Shown: one piece after another, positions 46,502 through 56,575 of the stretch
How the letters are laid out: the number at the start of each line of letters is the position of its first letter
Position numbering within the stretch: position 1 is the first letter of the stretch
Source: Serripes groenlandicus
Lineage: Eukaryota > Mollusca > Bivalvia > Cardiida > Cardiidae
Length of the DNA stretch: 64,000 nt
Assembly: GCA_031761405.1 (NCBI GenBank)
Contig: JASEVX010000095.1
Span: forward strand, 442,220-506,219
Direction of reading: 5' to 3'
Translations under genes and position numbers: made by a program
Notes under the pieces: generated by a model
Databases searched by the model: none
What the model saw: only the letters and a program-made list of their open reading frames with translations
What the model was told of the DNA's origin: nothing

Positions 46502-47138
46502 GGTGCTTCCGTAACACGACCAATATGTGTAAATACTCGGAAAAAATGATCCCTGCGTAACACGACCAATATGTGTAAATACTCGGGATAATTTGGAGCT
46601 TGCATAACACGACCAATATGTGAAAATACTCGGTGGAATGTGGTGCTTGCATAACACGACCAATATGTGTAAATACTCGGTGAAATTTGGTGCTTGTGTA
46701 AGCCGACCAATATGTGAAAATACTCGGGGTAATTTAGTGCTTGCGTAACACGACCAATATGTGTAAATACTCGGGATAATTTGGTGCTTGCATAACACGA
46801 CCAATATGTGTAAATACTCGGTGGAATGTGGTGCTTGCGTAAGACGACCAATATGTGAAAATACTAGGGGTAATTTGGTGCTTGCGTAACGCGACCAATA
46901 TGTGTAAATTATCGGGGTAATTTAGAGCTTGCGTAACACGACCAATTTGTGTAAATACTCGGGGTAAGTTGGAGCTTACTTAACACGACCAATATGTGTA
47001 AATACTCTTGGTAATTTAGTGTTTGCGTAATACGACCAATATTTGTAAATACTCGGGGTAATTTAGTGCTTGTGAAACTCGACCAACATGTGTACATAAT
47101 CGGGGTAATTGAGTGCTTGCGATATACGACCAATATTG
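46502..47138. repeat. 47-bp satellite array, about 13.5 copies (unit B)
   Basis: The monomer reads GGTGCTTGCGTAACACGACC, AATATGTGTAAATACTCGGG, GTAATTT. The copies carry private variants (TGAAAATACT, GGTGGAATGTGG, GGAAAAAATGATCC). The left flank ATCCTACATCACATA and the right flank TATTTGGTTATATACTC are shared with the array at 60471. Minus frames of up to 122 codons reflect the lack of stops in the monomer and are not genes. Confidence 0.95.
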
Positions 47139-47139
47139 G

Positions 47140-47300
47140 TATTTGGTTATATACTCGCTGGTAACGATGCAGGCTGGTAATCTGGGATTTGTTAGTTTTA
47201 ACTCCAACTCGACCACTATTCTTTGCAACGTTTGGAATAAGTCAATTAAACGTCATTCGTCTTCCATCAATGGGATAAAACAAATTGTTAAAAATCAAAT
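47140..47300 (+). mobile_element. SINE relic (unit B)
   Basis: GGTAACGATGCAGGCTGGTA, TTAGTTTTAACTCCAACTCG and TTGCAACGTTTGGAATAAGT follow the SINE head and body. It is the counterpart of 62860-63030 and 58013-58190. The head is too decayed to call boxes with confidence. Confidence 0.5.
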
Positions 47301-47806
47301 AAAATTATCAGCCCCATTCGGCTTCTCGCTTGCGTTCTTAAAAATAAGAATATCGGCGAATATTCATTTTGTTTTGCATCTTTTATCTTCAACTAACTAT
47401 TGTATGCGAAAAGGTACAGGTTTATAAGTTTGATAAGTTTGATAAGTTTGATAAGCTTATTCATTTAAATTCCTTATGTTTCGCCTCTGTGGATACATTT
47501 CATATAAACTGCTGACTGACAGTAACACAATAGAGAAAATAAACATGTATACAAATAAATTTACATGAAGTCAGAAGGGAAGACTGTTTTGAGCAGTACT
47601 GTGGCATAAAAGGCAGGAAAACCCCGTAATTTAAGCTGAATACGGTACTTATCAATCAATCCACGCTGATTGCTGTCGATAACGCCATAGAAATGTTGAA
47701 GTAAATTTTAATTCAAGCTTGTCTATTCATTACATCTATGAAAACAAGTGTCCTGCAACAATGAGCTAAACATGAATATGGTGTGTGTGGTACGGGTACG
47801 AGAGAG

Positions 47807-48080
47807 TCAGGTGTAATTGATTAATTAATTGATGAGGGTTTACCAGTTCACCTACTCGTTCGTTTCCTGGCTTTCTCACACCAGTACTACACACACTACA
47901 CTGTCTACGGAAATGGCTGCTTTTCCACTTATTCTCTTTGGCCATTGGTAAAATATGAATAACGCATGTCACAGCGACTTTTGTCAAACGTCGGAAATAA
48001 TGTTGGCCGATCTAGAAGTTGAACTTACAACCCCTGGACTGAGAGCCCGCGTCCGACTGAGCTATCGGGGCTCGGCTGAG
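47807..48080 (-). mobile_element. Reversed tRNA-derived SINE (unit B)
   Basis: On the minus strand it reads GAGCCCCGATAGCTCAGTCG (A box), GTTGTAAGTTCAACTTC (decayed B box), TTTGACAAAAGTCGCTGTGA, GTACTGGTGTGAGAAAGCCA and GGTGAACTGG. The GCCGTGATATAAC part of the tail is deleted, leaving AAACCCTCATCAATTAATC. It is the same insertion as at 42238 and 63536. Confidence 0.75.
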
Positions 48081-48272
48081 AGAGTAAGGACTGCAAGCTT
48101 AAGTGAACTGAAGGCCACCGAGAAATTACTGATTGATTAATTTATATATTAATTAATTTGAGCTTACTATCGTATTCAGTGGTAAACAAATATATCAGGA
48201 CGGGAATTTTACATAACGTGTGTTTCTTGTATTTCCCGAAAAACCAGCGTTGCGTATTGCAATCATTCGTCG

Positions 48273-48600
48273 TACTCGAGTACTGGTTGAAAGAAGTCAT
48301 GCAACATATGCGTAAGTGAACTGCTGGCCTTGATATAACTAAACGTTATTTAATATATCTTTCTTGCACTACGCTAAGAAATACTGCTTGTTTTTAAAAT
48401 GACTAATGATTTTAAAGTGTGTATTACGTTAACAACGTTTTCGTCATACTCGAGTACTAGTTGAAAGAAGCCAACAACATATGGGTAAGTGAACTAATGG
48501 CCTTGATATAACTAAATGTTATTAAATATATCTTTCTTGCACTACGCTATGAAACGCTGCTTGTTTTTAAAGGGTGAAGTAATGATTGTAAAATGTGGAC
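48273..48600. repeat. 174-bp tandem duplication
   Basis: TACTCGAGTACTGGTTGAAA (48273) and TACTCGAGTACTAGTTGAAA (48447) start two copies. Each has GGCCTTGATATAACTAAA and ATATCTTTCTTGCACTACGC. Unit A has one copy (43677). Confidence 0.85.
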
Positions 48601-49017
48601 CCGGGGAGGGGGAATCTTACAACGATGTTTTAAAAGTCGTTTGATACAAACACGTAAAATTACGTCTGAATAATTATATCAATAATTAACCGTATACGAC
48701 ATATAACATGTTAGTCTTCTGATTGGTGAAATGTAAATCAAAAAGGTATGCTAGTATATGAACATGCTTATTTGCATGTGAAAGCTGGCCAATGAATCTG
48801 GTAAAACAAAGTTGTAACTTCTGGAGTGCGACGATGTTTCTTTTTGTGATCAGGGATTGAATTAAATGTGATTAAAGATCGTGTGTAAAATTGTTTCAAT
48901 CATTATGGTGTCATCAGTTCACCAACATGTATCGATGGGTCTTATGGCTTTCTCATCCCAGTACTCAGCACACCATTCTGATTGCATTTAGTTCTTTCGA
49001 ACGTCAACAAATAATGT

Positions 49018-49540
49018 TGGCAGCTTGGTATTCGAACTCACAATTACCAGATTGACAGCCCGCGAAAAACTAAGATACATGGGCTCCATTTGTTACCCAG
49101 GACTTATGGATAAGTGTTTTGTCGCCGTGATATAACTTTGAAAATTACCAAAACAATTAATAAAAACGGCGTTAAACCCAATCAAGCTAAGCAACCTATC
49201 AATAAGACCGTATCATTGCCTTTAATCTTCGAACAAAGACAAAACAATAGAATATTATCGGAATGTGCTTCTCAATTAACAATTGTATATTACAGCCTGT
49301 CCATGAGAAAATGTACAAATTGGCATTTCTAAACAGTGTAGGTTAGGATTGATTTGGCCATCTGCTAAGTCTCATCAGAATCTCCATCCTAATACCGAAA
49401 TTGTCAACGAACCTTTGTAAGTGAATAATGAGCTGTAAAAGAAGCTGTAGGTAGACTTGAGCTGATCTGAACCTATAATGTTCACATAAATCAGTTTTAC
49501 TTTTTCCCATGGGTGTGCTACGTTTGTATTATATTCTTTT
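49018..49540. repeat. Minus tRNA-like head plus S module, copy 14 (5' part)
   Basis: GGTATTCGAACTCACAATTA and CGCGAAAAACTAAGATACAT form the reversed head. GGATAAGTGTTTTGTCGCCG opens the S module, which runs to CATGGGTGTGCTACGTTTGT before the 6.4-kb insertion. In this head-to-module junction the single-copy equivalent of the 53-bp satellite monomer can be read (49066-49125). Confidence 0.65.
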
Positions 49541-49849
49541 AAATAATATATCTATAGGTGCTACCTATTTACGAAAAAAACACTTAAAATTAAACAGTAT
49601 AATTTGGCAATTACAGTTGATTTTTAAAAGTATTTGACTAGGCGGAGGTCGTTGGGTAATTTCTTCTTTTCAGCCCTTTTCTGATGTCACCTGGCGACTA
49701 CCTTTTAAAACCGGTCTGAAAGGCTGATACAAATATTGTATCTTGGAATTCGAAGAAGCGGATTCACAGGAGAACAATTTTTAAAGTTTTGCAATTTCCA
49801 CCCCATTCTGAAACCGCAGCAAACCAATTTATAAGTATAAAATAAATTG

Positions 49850-49990
49850 TTGAACAATTTTTAATGAGGGTCACCAAAGTAACATTCATGTCAAGTTTGG
49901 TTAATATCGCATCAGCAGTTTCAGAGAATATTTGACCGTTTGACGTACGCCGTACAGTGAGTGATCACAATGGAACACCTTGAGCCTTTG
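49850..49990. repeat. Dispersed mollusc-type repeat, terminal fragment
   Basis: GGGTCACCAAAGTAACATTC, TCAAGTTTGGTTAATAT, GAGTGATCACAATGGAACAC and CCTTGAGCCTTTGGTTTGAA correspond to the 3' part of the element at 51303-52080 (GAACATTCCTGTAAAAT, GTGAGTGATCACAAAAGC). The element type is unknown. Confidence 0.45.
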
Positions 49991-50019
49991 GTTTGAAATT
50001 GATCTTTAATCAAGAGGGC

Positions 50020-50765
50020 CATTATAGCCCTATATCGCTCACCTGAATGATTTCTAATGCAAACACATCAAGACATTATTCTGACAATGATTTAAAATGC
50101 AACCTCTAGTGTTAACAAGATGTTCCTGTATTTGGCCTCTTGACCTATTTTTTGTTTTACCTGATATGACCCATATTCGAACATGGACTAGATATCATCA
50201 AGACAATCCTTCTGACAAAGTTTCAACTTGCTCATAGTAGAAATGCGGCCTCAAGAGTTTTAACAACTTTTTCCTTCAATTTGGCCTAGTGACCTAGTTT
50301 TTGATCAGGCTTGACTCATATTCGACCTTGACCTAGATATTATTCAGAGAAACATTCTGACAAAATTCGGCTTCTACAGTGTTAACTCGATTTTCCTTCA
50401 ATTTGTCCTAGTGACCTAGTTTTTAAAAAAGACATGACCAACATTTGAAATAGGGACTACATATCATCAAGACAAACATCTGAAAAGGTTTGATCATGCT
50501 CAAGTTAAAAATGCAGCATCCAGAGTGTTAACACGATTTTCTTTCAATTTGGCCTAGTGACCTAGTTTCTGACCCAATATGACCCATATTCTAACTTGTC
50601 CAAGATCTGATAGAGATAAATGTTCTGATATATTTTCATGAAGATCTGATGCAAAACGTAGCCTGTAGAGTGTTAACAAGGCTATTGTTGACGACGGACA
50701 GACGCAGGACAAAATGTGATCACAATTGCTCACACTGAGCACTTCATGCACAAGTGAGCTGAAAA
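50020..50765. repeat. Dispersed repeat with internal 120-145 bp repeats
   Basis: It starts near AGAGGGCCATTATAGCCCTA (a short palindrome) with TATCGCTCACCTG, and ends at AGCACTTCATGCACAAGTGA plus GCTGAAAAG. The inside has four degenerate copies marked by GACCTA(G)TTTTT(T/G) at about 50151, 50291, 50413 and 50559, each followed by ATGACC and GATATCATCAAGACA-like words. I recall this structure as common in molluscan DNA. No protein frame was found. The 78-codon minus frame at 50554-50790 is incidental. Confidence 0.7.
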
Positions 50766-51034
50766 GTAAAAGTGTAACATTAAATCTCAAATCTTAACTT
50801 TAATTGTTGTAGATATTGTGAAAGAAAATATTTTACACACAAGGCTTGGAAAAATAACCTAATATTAATGATAAAATGGCATAAGAGAAGCATTTATAGA
50901 CCCATTTTCACATACAAGGAATTTGAAGGTGATTACTAAAATCTTAATTGGAAAATAAAATATATTCATACGGAGAAATTTATGTGTTCATTTCATTGGA
51001 TACATCAGAAGTAGTCTGTAAGTGGTTAAGGATT

Positions 51035-51262
51035 AATCCTTTTCGACATGTAGATGCTTTCTGCCACCTCTACATAAGAACATTTTGAAAAACATTGTGA
51101 CAAAAGGACATATTGTTCATGATGAAAAATTTCCCCCTTTATCACAATTTGTTTACTCTTATCAAATAATTACACTTTCCTATTAATACATTTTCCAAAA
51201 TAAAACCAAAATGTTTTCAAAGTGGTTTGCTGCAGATTTGTTCCAGGTTGGAAAGGGTTTAG
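51035..51262. mobile_element. TTAA-type foldback MITE
   Basis: The left end is TTAATCCTTTTCGACATGTA with TTTCTGCCACCTCTACAT. The core is GTGACAAAAGGACATATTG against CCCCCTTTATCACAATTTG. The right end is TTTCAAAGTGGTTTGCTGCA then GGTTGGAAAGGGTTTAG. About 228 bases. Confidence 0.65.
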
Positions 51263-51302
51263 TAAAGAGAAAGTACTATATGGTATATATGTACATGTAT
51301 AA

Positions 51303-52080
51303 TTAACAAGAGGACCATAATGGTCCTATATTGCTCACCTGATTTAATCAAACTTTTTCAGTGTTTTTTCCCCTATATGAGTCTATGAAAAACAAGTGAC
51401 CCCCGGGGAGGGCTCATTTTTTATCCCAGAGCTATAATTTGAACAATCTTGGTAGAGGTCCACTAGATGATGCTACATACCAAATATCTTTTAGACAAGA
51501 ACATTTTTTTAAGTTTTTTCCCTATCTATGTAAAACAAGTGACCAGAGGGAGGGGTCATTTTTTACCCCATGGCTATAATTTGAACAATCTTGGTAGAGG
51601 TCCACTAGATGATGCTACATACCAAATATCACAGGCCAGGGCCCTCTACTTTTAGACAAGAAGATTTTTAAAGTTTTTCCCCTAAATGAGTCTATGTAAA
51701 ACAAGGGACTCCGGGATGGGGTCAGTTTTGACCCCAGGGCTATAATTTGAACAATCTTTGTAGAGGTCCACAATGATGCTACATACCAAATATCAAAGGC
51801 CTGGGCCTTCTACTTTCAGACAAGAAGATTTTTTAAGTTTTGGTTAATTTTCCCTTTTTTTGTAGCCGTGGCAACCAAAGTTCTGCATGGAATAGAATTC
51901 TTTGAACAAGTTTGAAAGAGATCCACCCAAGGAACATTCCTGTAAAATTATTTTGAATTTGGTTAATTGGTTTAGGAGGAGAAGTCGTTTGTAGGAAAAC
52001 GTAAACGGACGGACGACGGATGGTGAGTGATCACAAAAGCGCACCTTGCACTTCATGCATAGGTGGGCTAAAAATACTGA
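51303..52080. repeat. Dispersed repeat with three internal repeats of about 150 bp
   Basis: It opens with AGAGGACCATAATGGTCCTA (a short palindrome) and TATTGCTCACCTG, the same ends as 50020. The inside repeats ACAAG(T/G)GAC.(C/A)C(C/G)GG, GCTATAATTTGAACAATCTT and GATGATGCTACATACCAAAT near 51390, 51536 and 51700. The 3' part is AACGGACGGACGACGGATGG, GTGAGTGATCACAAAAGCGC and CACTTCATGCATAGGTGGGC. It is noncoding. Confidence 0.7.
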
Positions 52081-52089
52081 AAATCTCAA

Positions 52090-52228
52090 TTAATTTAATA
52101 GAGATGAAAACATTGTGGCAAAAGGAGAAATGGCCAATTTTGAGCAATTTCTCCATTTGCAATAATGTTTTCAAAATTTGTCTGCTGCAGAGGCGTCAGA
52201 AAGCATCTACATCTAGAAAATGTTTAAC
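52090..52228. mobile_element. TTAA-type MITE, left end truncated
   Basis: The core is GAAAACATTGTGGCAAAAGG, GAGAAATGGCCAATTTTGAG and CAATTTCTCCATTTGCAATA. The right half is GTCTGCTGCAGAGGCGTCAG, AAAGCATCTACAT and TGTTTAA. The outer left half is missing. Confidence 0.6.
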
Positions 52229-52283
52229 CCTTTACCACTAACAGACTACTTCTGATGTAGCGTCTGTATGTGGGAAAGGATAA
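52225..52283. mobile_element. Minimal MITE: two inverted ends only
   Basis: TAACCCTTTACCACTAACAG on the left and CGTCTGTATGTGGGAAAGGA-TAA on the right are the two ends of the TTAA-type MITE family with only about 20 bases between them. It adjoins the previous element. Confidence 0.55.
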
Positions 52284-52612
52284 CTAAGAAAGAATCTAAA
52301 AATAATTTACATGTACAAAATTTACTTTAAGGCAACAGGTTCAATTAAAATGCTCAAAACTTGTAATGCTTGGCTGTGGAAGAGTAGCAGACAACTTCTT
52401 CCATCCTTAAAAAGTTTTCTATGGACAGATATTATATTAGGAGATGCATTCCAACTTTTTCTCGAAAATTGTTGGAAAAGGAGACCATGCTGATAATGAT
52501 GAATTTCTTCCTTTCCAAAAATATTTTCTTTTCAGGAATAACATCAAATTATCATTTGTCACAATATAAAATGCTTTTTCTCCAAAGCTATATGTTCAAG
52601 CATGTATAAGTG

Positions 52613-52832
52613 TTTAACCCTGTCCCACATGCAGATGACTTAAAATGATGAAGTTATAACTTTAAATAACATTGTTGTAAAATCAGAAAATCCTGACAAG
52701 TAATTTCTCTTTTTGTCATAATGTTTTCTATTGTATACAATTATTACATGGCCTTTGATAGATGTTGCATAGGATTTTGCAGAGTTGTTTTCAAATAGGT
52801 CTGCTGTAGTCTGATTTATGTGAGAAAATGCG
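52613..52832. mobile_element. TTAA-type MITE
   Basis: The left end is TTAACCCTGTCCCACATGCA. The core has AATAACATTGTTGTAAAATC and TTTTTGTCATAATGTTTTC. The right end is TTTTCAAATAGGTCTGCTGT and TTTATGTGAGAAAATG. About 220 bases, diverged. Confidence 0.6.
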
Positions 52833-52890
52833 AAATATGCTACAATTTTTTTAAGAATTTGCTTATTTTTCAGTTTATTTGCTTCATGTG

Positions 52891-53097
52891 TTAACCCTTT
52901 CCCTCATATAGACACTTTCTGACGCCTCTGCAGCAGACGGCTTTCTGAAAACATAGTGACAAAAGAAGAAATTGCACAAATCATGCAATTTCTCCTTTAG
53001 CCACGATTTTTTCCACTTTTTGTCATAGGTTATCCATTCAATTATAGAGATTTTCTATGTTTTGACAAAATACGTTCAAAGTCGTCTGCTGCAGAAT
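52891..53097. mobile_element. TTAA-type MITE, right end missing
   Basis: The left end is TTAACCCTTTCCCTCATATA with GACACTTTCTGACGCCTCTG and CAGCAGACGGCTTTCTGAAA. The core is GTGACAAAAGAAGAAATTGC against GCAATTTCTCCTTTAGCCAC. The right half stops after CAAAGTCGTCTGCTGCAGAA. Confidence 0.65.
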
Positions 53098-53273
53098 GGT
53101 TATTTAATCACAAATTTACCAGCACTACATGAATATGCTCCGACAGTAGCTGTCAGATCCATCAAGTTTCTATTGTCTCTGCTTATGAAAGTTGTTTCCT
53201 TCCCTTCATGAAATCTAGAATGTTAGCACAAAAATCACCGGCTATAGTTAAACAACTCACAGCCATGATTTTA

Positions 53274-53552
53274 TCACCCAGCAAAAACTAATTTAGAAAT
53301 TTCTGAATTCTTAGTAATGTGTATATAAGTGGTCACTAAACGAGGTCCAATGTAGCCTGTGTAGGACAGGTTTGACTCATTATCGCATTCCATGATGGGA
53401 ATTAACGCCTCTTCATCTTTTTCTGTATCGAGCTGTACAGGGACATCGAGTTCAATTGCCCGTCTTAAAAGGTCTTCTTGCTGGTGTTGTCTACTATTTA
53501 AATTAACCCATATCAGGGACAGAAAATTGTTTTTTCTTGCTTGGTCGAACAC
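53274..53552 (-). CDS. Possible coding fragment, unknown protein
   Basis: On the minus strand 92 codons are open, from a GTG at 53552 to a stop at 53274. The translation has mixed, protein-like composition, unlike the AT-driven frames elsewhere. It has charged stretches (RRAIELDVPVQLDTEKDEEA near residues 30-49) and IGPRLVTTYIHITKN near residues 68-82. There is no ATG start. A good acceptor-like TTATATTTCAG lies just upstream (about 53573), but an in-frame TAA at 53558-53556 falls between it and the frame, so the exon would be in another frame or broken. A donor-like GCTGG|GTGATA sits at the 3' end. I do not recognise the family. It may be a decayed exon inside the 6.4-kb block. Confidence 0.3.
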   Translation of the reverse strand: MFDQARKNNFLSLIWVNLNSRQHQQEDLLRRAIELDVPVQLDTEKDEEALIPIMECDNESNLSYTGYIGPRLVTTYIHITKNSEISKLVFAG

Positions 53553-53594
53553 AAATTAAGTGGCCTGAATATACCTGAAATATAAATAAACAAG

Positions 53595-54055
53595 AAAATG
53601 TGTCCATGGAACACGGATGCCCCGGTTGTTAACTATATTTTAAAACGGACGGACGAACAGTTGGTCCAACCTCAAATTGATACAATTTTTTAAACAATGA
53701 TATGTTGATTGTCATTTGTGTGAAGTTTCATAATGATAGGACATCAGGTTCACTAAAATCTAACTTGACCAAAAACTTTAACCTGAGAATGGAATGGACG
53801 AACAGACAGACGAACAGACGGATGAACAGTTGGTCCAACCTCAAATTGATACAATTTTTTAAACAATGATATGTTGATTGTCATTTGTGTGAAGTTTCAT
53901 AATGATAGGACATCAGGTTCACTAAAATCTAACTTGACCAAAAACTTTAACCTGAGCGGGACGGACGAACGGACGGACGGACGAACGGACGGACTAACAG
54001 ACCAGAAAACTATATGCCCCTCATACCTCGTATGCCGGGGCATAAAAACATAGCT
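53595..54055. repeat. GGAC/GAAC-rich dispersed repeat with 169-bp duplication
   Basis: Two copies of a 130-base stretch (53658-53787 and 53827-53956), which look identical, start with CAGTTGGTCCAACCTC and end with AACTTTAACCTGAG. They are separated by GACGAACAGACAGACGAACA-type repeats. A GGACGGACGGACGAACGGAC tract follows (53957-53999). The ends carry GGATGCCCCGG (53614) and, inverted, CCGGGGCAT (54036). From memory this is a common molluscan repeat type. Confidence 0.75.
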
Positions 54056-54717
54056 AGAAACAAATGTTTGTCATTTTAGCACAAGTATAATAAGTTTCTA
54101 CATGTGATTACACAATGTTGAATCATATCTTACATAATCAGAAAAATATTAATATCTAACCATTGAAATACCACACTCATGTGATTACATGTGAAGTTGG
54201 GAACAATTCACAAGCCCCTTGATGGATTTTAATACATAAAGAATGTGACATGAGAGAAATTGTTGATTTACCCATCATATACTAAATTGTTAAAAATAAG
54301 TTTCAAATGTAAATAGATATATTTAATACTAATAGACAATTTATGAAAAAGCTTGACGATAACTCGTGTCTCCCTCTCTCAATACTCCTCGCAATAGCAA
54401 TACACCAGTATTTACACTAGGATTTTGTTAACTGGATCAACCAGTTTAATAATAGCTTTTAATAGCACATGACCTAGTGTTTGGTTAGTTAGTTTAATAT
54501 GAATACAGCTATGGTCTTTGTCTACAAATACTTTTCATTTGGTTTTTGCTTCTTACTGTACTGCTGTAGACTCACGCGATAGCTAATTTAGCTATTTTGA
54601 ACAATTGGTTAGCGGAATCTAGATTACTAGTACCGCCTGTTCACGGACATTGACAAGGTACTTACTCGATGTTTTAATAAGCTTCTGGTGCATTTACCTT
54701 AAATATTTACTAAGGCT

Positions 54718-54942
54718 TTAACCGTTTCCCTCATGTAGACGCTTTCTGACGCCTCTGAAGCAGACAACTTTTGAAATCATAGTGGCAAATAAATGGAGAA
54801 ATTGCTCATGATGAGCAATTTCTCCATTTGTCACAATGATTTAAACTCTATTCAATATTCATACTATCATTTTGAGATTTTCCATCTTTCGGACTTGATA
54901 ACTTCTGCTGCAGCTTTATTGTATGTTGGAAAGGGTGAATTA
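54718..54942. mobile_element. TTAA-type foldback MITE, near complete
   Basis: The left end is TTAACCGTTTCCCTCATGTA with GACGCTTTCTGACGCCTCTG. The centre is a perfect palindrome with a 1-base loop: 19-base arms at 54791-54829 around GGAGAAATTGCTCAT / ATGAGCAATTTCTCC. The right end is TTCTGCTGCAGC and ATGTTGGAAAGGGTGAATTA. About 225 bases. Confidence 0.75.
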
Positions 54943-55296
54943 TAAACAAAATAAACAACAGACTGGGTATGCATTGTGAGCAATGACCGTATATGCATGT
55001 ATCTGATTCTGAAAAATGTCGAGGCTTTAGTTTATAGGATATTTAAACCAGTACTAACCAGAATTATTTTCTCCTTTTTGTTGTTGACCGTTGTTGACTT
55101 GTTTATACAAATGGTTCCAATTAAACAAAGGGACACAACTTTGGTTAACTATAACAAGTCGGATTCGCTACACTGTATATTTGCCACAGTACCACGATTT
55201 AATTAAAATGTATCCCACTCTCTTTCACTATATCTTATTGCATAATTCCCAACTGTAATGTAAATGTAGTGTAGTCCAGGTTGTAAAAATAATCAG

Positions 55297-55505
55297 ATGG
55301 TTGAAAATGAGAATGTGTTTGAATATTTGTCAGTTCGAAGAATTTGTTGTCCGACAGTTGAAGATTTTCGCGAAGACTGCCGACATCTCTACAATATAAT
55401 GTTAGGCCTACTTACCAACACTTTAGACGATACATTGGAGTTGTTTCTATTTAAATATTTCACCAGATACGTCTCAAGTCGTCATTATTCGGGATACAGT
55501 AAAAT
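55297..55505 (+). CDS. Possible exon, unknown protein
   Basis: An ATG at 55297, directly after an acceptor-like AATAATCAG, opens a frame of about 70 codons. The first stop is the TAA inside a donor-like AAAAT|GTAAGG at 55505/55506. An exon ending at 55505 would thus leave the frame open. The translation (MVENENVFEYLSVRRICCPT at its start; DFREDCRHLYNIMLGLLTNT further on) is protein-like, with a mix of charged and hydrophobic residues and several cysteines. I recognise no family. A neighbouring plus-strand frame at 54976-55206 is hydrophobic, lacks ATG at its start and is not called. The alternative is a chance frame. Confidence 0.3.
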
Positions 55506-55792
55506 GTAAGGCTTCAAACGGCAATTTTTCGTTGTGTCTGTAAAGCGCTTTACTGTAAATGGCGTGCGTCTAGATCACATTGATTAGTACGGCTATTTTG
55601 ACAAACTGGAACAAAATATTTCATTCTCAGTTCCACGCATTTTTCGCTTTTTCTTAAAATTGTTAGTTCACACGAAATTACGCAATTCTTTTATCAACTT
55701 AAACATCGATTTAGAATTAATAATGATTGACTAGACGACAATATTTTTCAAACTGTGTTTATACGTCGGACCGGCCGCATTTTAAACATATC

Positions 55793-55805
55793 CAAAATGG
55801 CGGCC
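55793..55805 (+). promoter_or_regulatory. YY1-like motif
   Basis: AAAATGGCGGCCC matches the core of the animal YY1 site (AA.ATGGCGGC), often found near transcription starts. It lies about 290 bases downstream of the possible exon at 55297. It also begins a short open frame of 18 codons (MAAPIEFF...). A single motif in 64 kb can occur by chance. Confidence 0.25.
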
Positions 55806-55959
55806 CCCATTGAATTTTTCCAGTTTCATTTCAGAAACCTTCATGGGTATTGAAAAAAAAAAAGAAAAAAAAATCTCACACCTGTTAACTATAAGCGAAA
55901 AAACCCATTCATGGTTTTTTTTCGTATTAATACCTCATGTCTTTTCCTTAGCTATGTAA

Positions 55960-56193
55960 TTAACTCATTCCCGAATACAGACGCTCTGTGACACCTCTGC
56001 ATCATGAAACTTCTTTGAAAATAATTAACAAGAGGAGAAAATTGTGTATAAAGAGCACATTCTCCGTTTGCCACAGTGTATTATACTTCATTAAATAATT
56101 GATCTTTCATTTATTCAGGGTTTCCATATGTTTTATATTTTTTTTCAAAGTTTTCTGCTGACTAAAGATTTTCTGAATGTGTGAAAGGGTTAA
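55960..56193. mobile_element. TTAA-ended MITE, complete (unit C)
   Basis: It begins TTAACTCATTCCCGAATACA, then GACGCTCTGTGACACCTCTG. The core is AACAAGAGGAGAAAATTGTG ... ACATTCTCCGTTTGCCACAG. The end is TTTTCAAAGTTTTCTGCTGA ... GAATGTGTGAAAGGGTTAA. About 234 bases. It is the counterpart of 59158-59384 (unit D), 45711-45890 (unit B, right end lost) and the half copy at 39860 (unit A). Confidence 0.7.
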
Positions 56194-56342
56194 ACAATTT
56201 AAATAGATCCAATTGAAAATATCAAAACCGATATATTGATTTGTGCACACTTATAGAAGTGAACATGTAGACATATAACCCTTTTAACGTACTTCACATA
56301 AAGCATCCTTAGTACTCAGGCTATTCATAAAATACATGAACC

Positions 56343-56575
56343 GTTCCACGAAAAAAAACAACATTATTGACTGTGCGTAAAGTATAGACCCGGATCAATC
56401 TGCGCAGGATAATCCGGGCCGACACGTTCCGCCTATTAGTGATGGAAGTATAGAATAATGATTCCCGATACAGAAAGTCACCAATAGGCGGAAAGAGTTG
56501 ACCAGGAATACTCTGCGCCGACTGCAAAGGCTCATCAGGGTCGATGCTTAACGCATAGTCAATACAGTTTAACTT
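56343..56575. repeat. Dispersed repeat with inverted ends and inner hairpin
   Basis: The outer words GACTGTGCGTAAAGTATAGA and, inverted, TTAACGCATAGTCAATAC resemble each other. The inside has ATCTGCGCAGGATAATCCGG, and TTCCGCCTATTAGTGATGG pairs with GTCACCAATAGGCGGAA. GC content is higher than its surroundings. I recall similar 'TCTGCGCAGACTG' elements as widespread in bivalves. It occurs only in unit C, so it was inserted after the unit duplication. The 68-codon minus frame over it is incidental. Confidence 0.65.

Larger units (their letters stand above)
44379..48800. repeat. Second unit family, unit B
   Basis: Landmarks: 129-bp duplication (44379), minus tRNA-like head (44722), S module (44795, with an inserted block 44937-45391), MITE left half (45715), CAGAAAACGTACGTTAGATA (46057), 47-bp array (46502), SINE relic (47140), reversed SINE (47807), TATATCAGGACGGG (48190), and a 174-bp duplication (48273). 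Compared with unit A it lacks about 250 bases around 40470-40700. Unit D lacks the same stretch. Confidence 0.75.
49541..55924. other. 6.4-kb block inserted in unit C
   Basis: The break points come from comparison with units A, B and D, which read across this place. The content differs from its surroundings: three dispersed repeats not seen elsewhere in the window (49850, 50020/51303, 53595), at least six TTAA-type MITEs, and two possible exons. Its right end holds an A-rich run (55852-55873). It could be a translocated gene fragment or the ancestral context into which duplicates were placed. 49541-49849 has no recognised feature, and 54056-54717 is likewise empty. Confidence 0.6.

Noticed and set aside
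46442..46851. Two overlapping minus frames of 120 and 122 codons, and similar ones at 60418-62261
   Set aside because: They lie in the 47-bp satellite and stay open only because the monomer lacks stops. Frames shift with every monomer.
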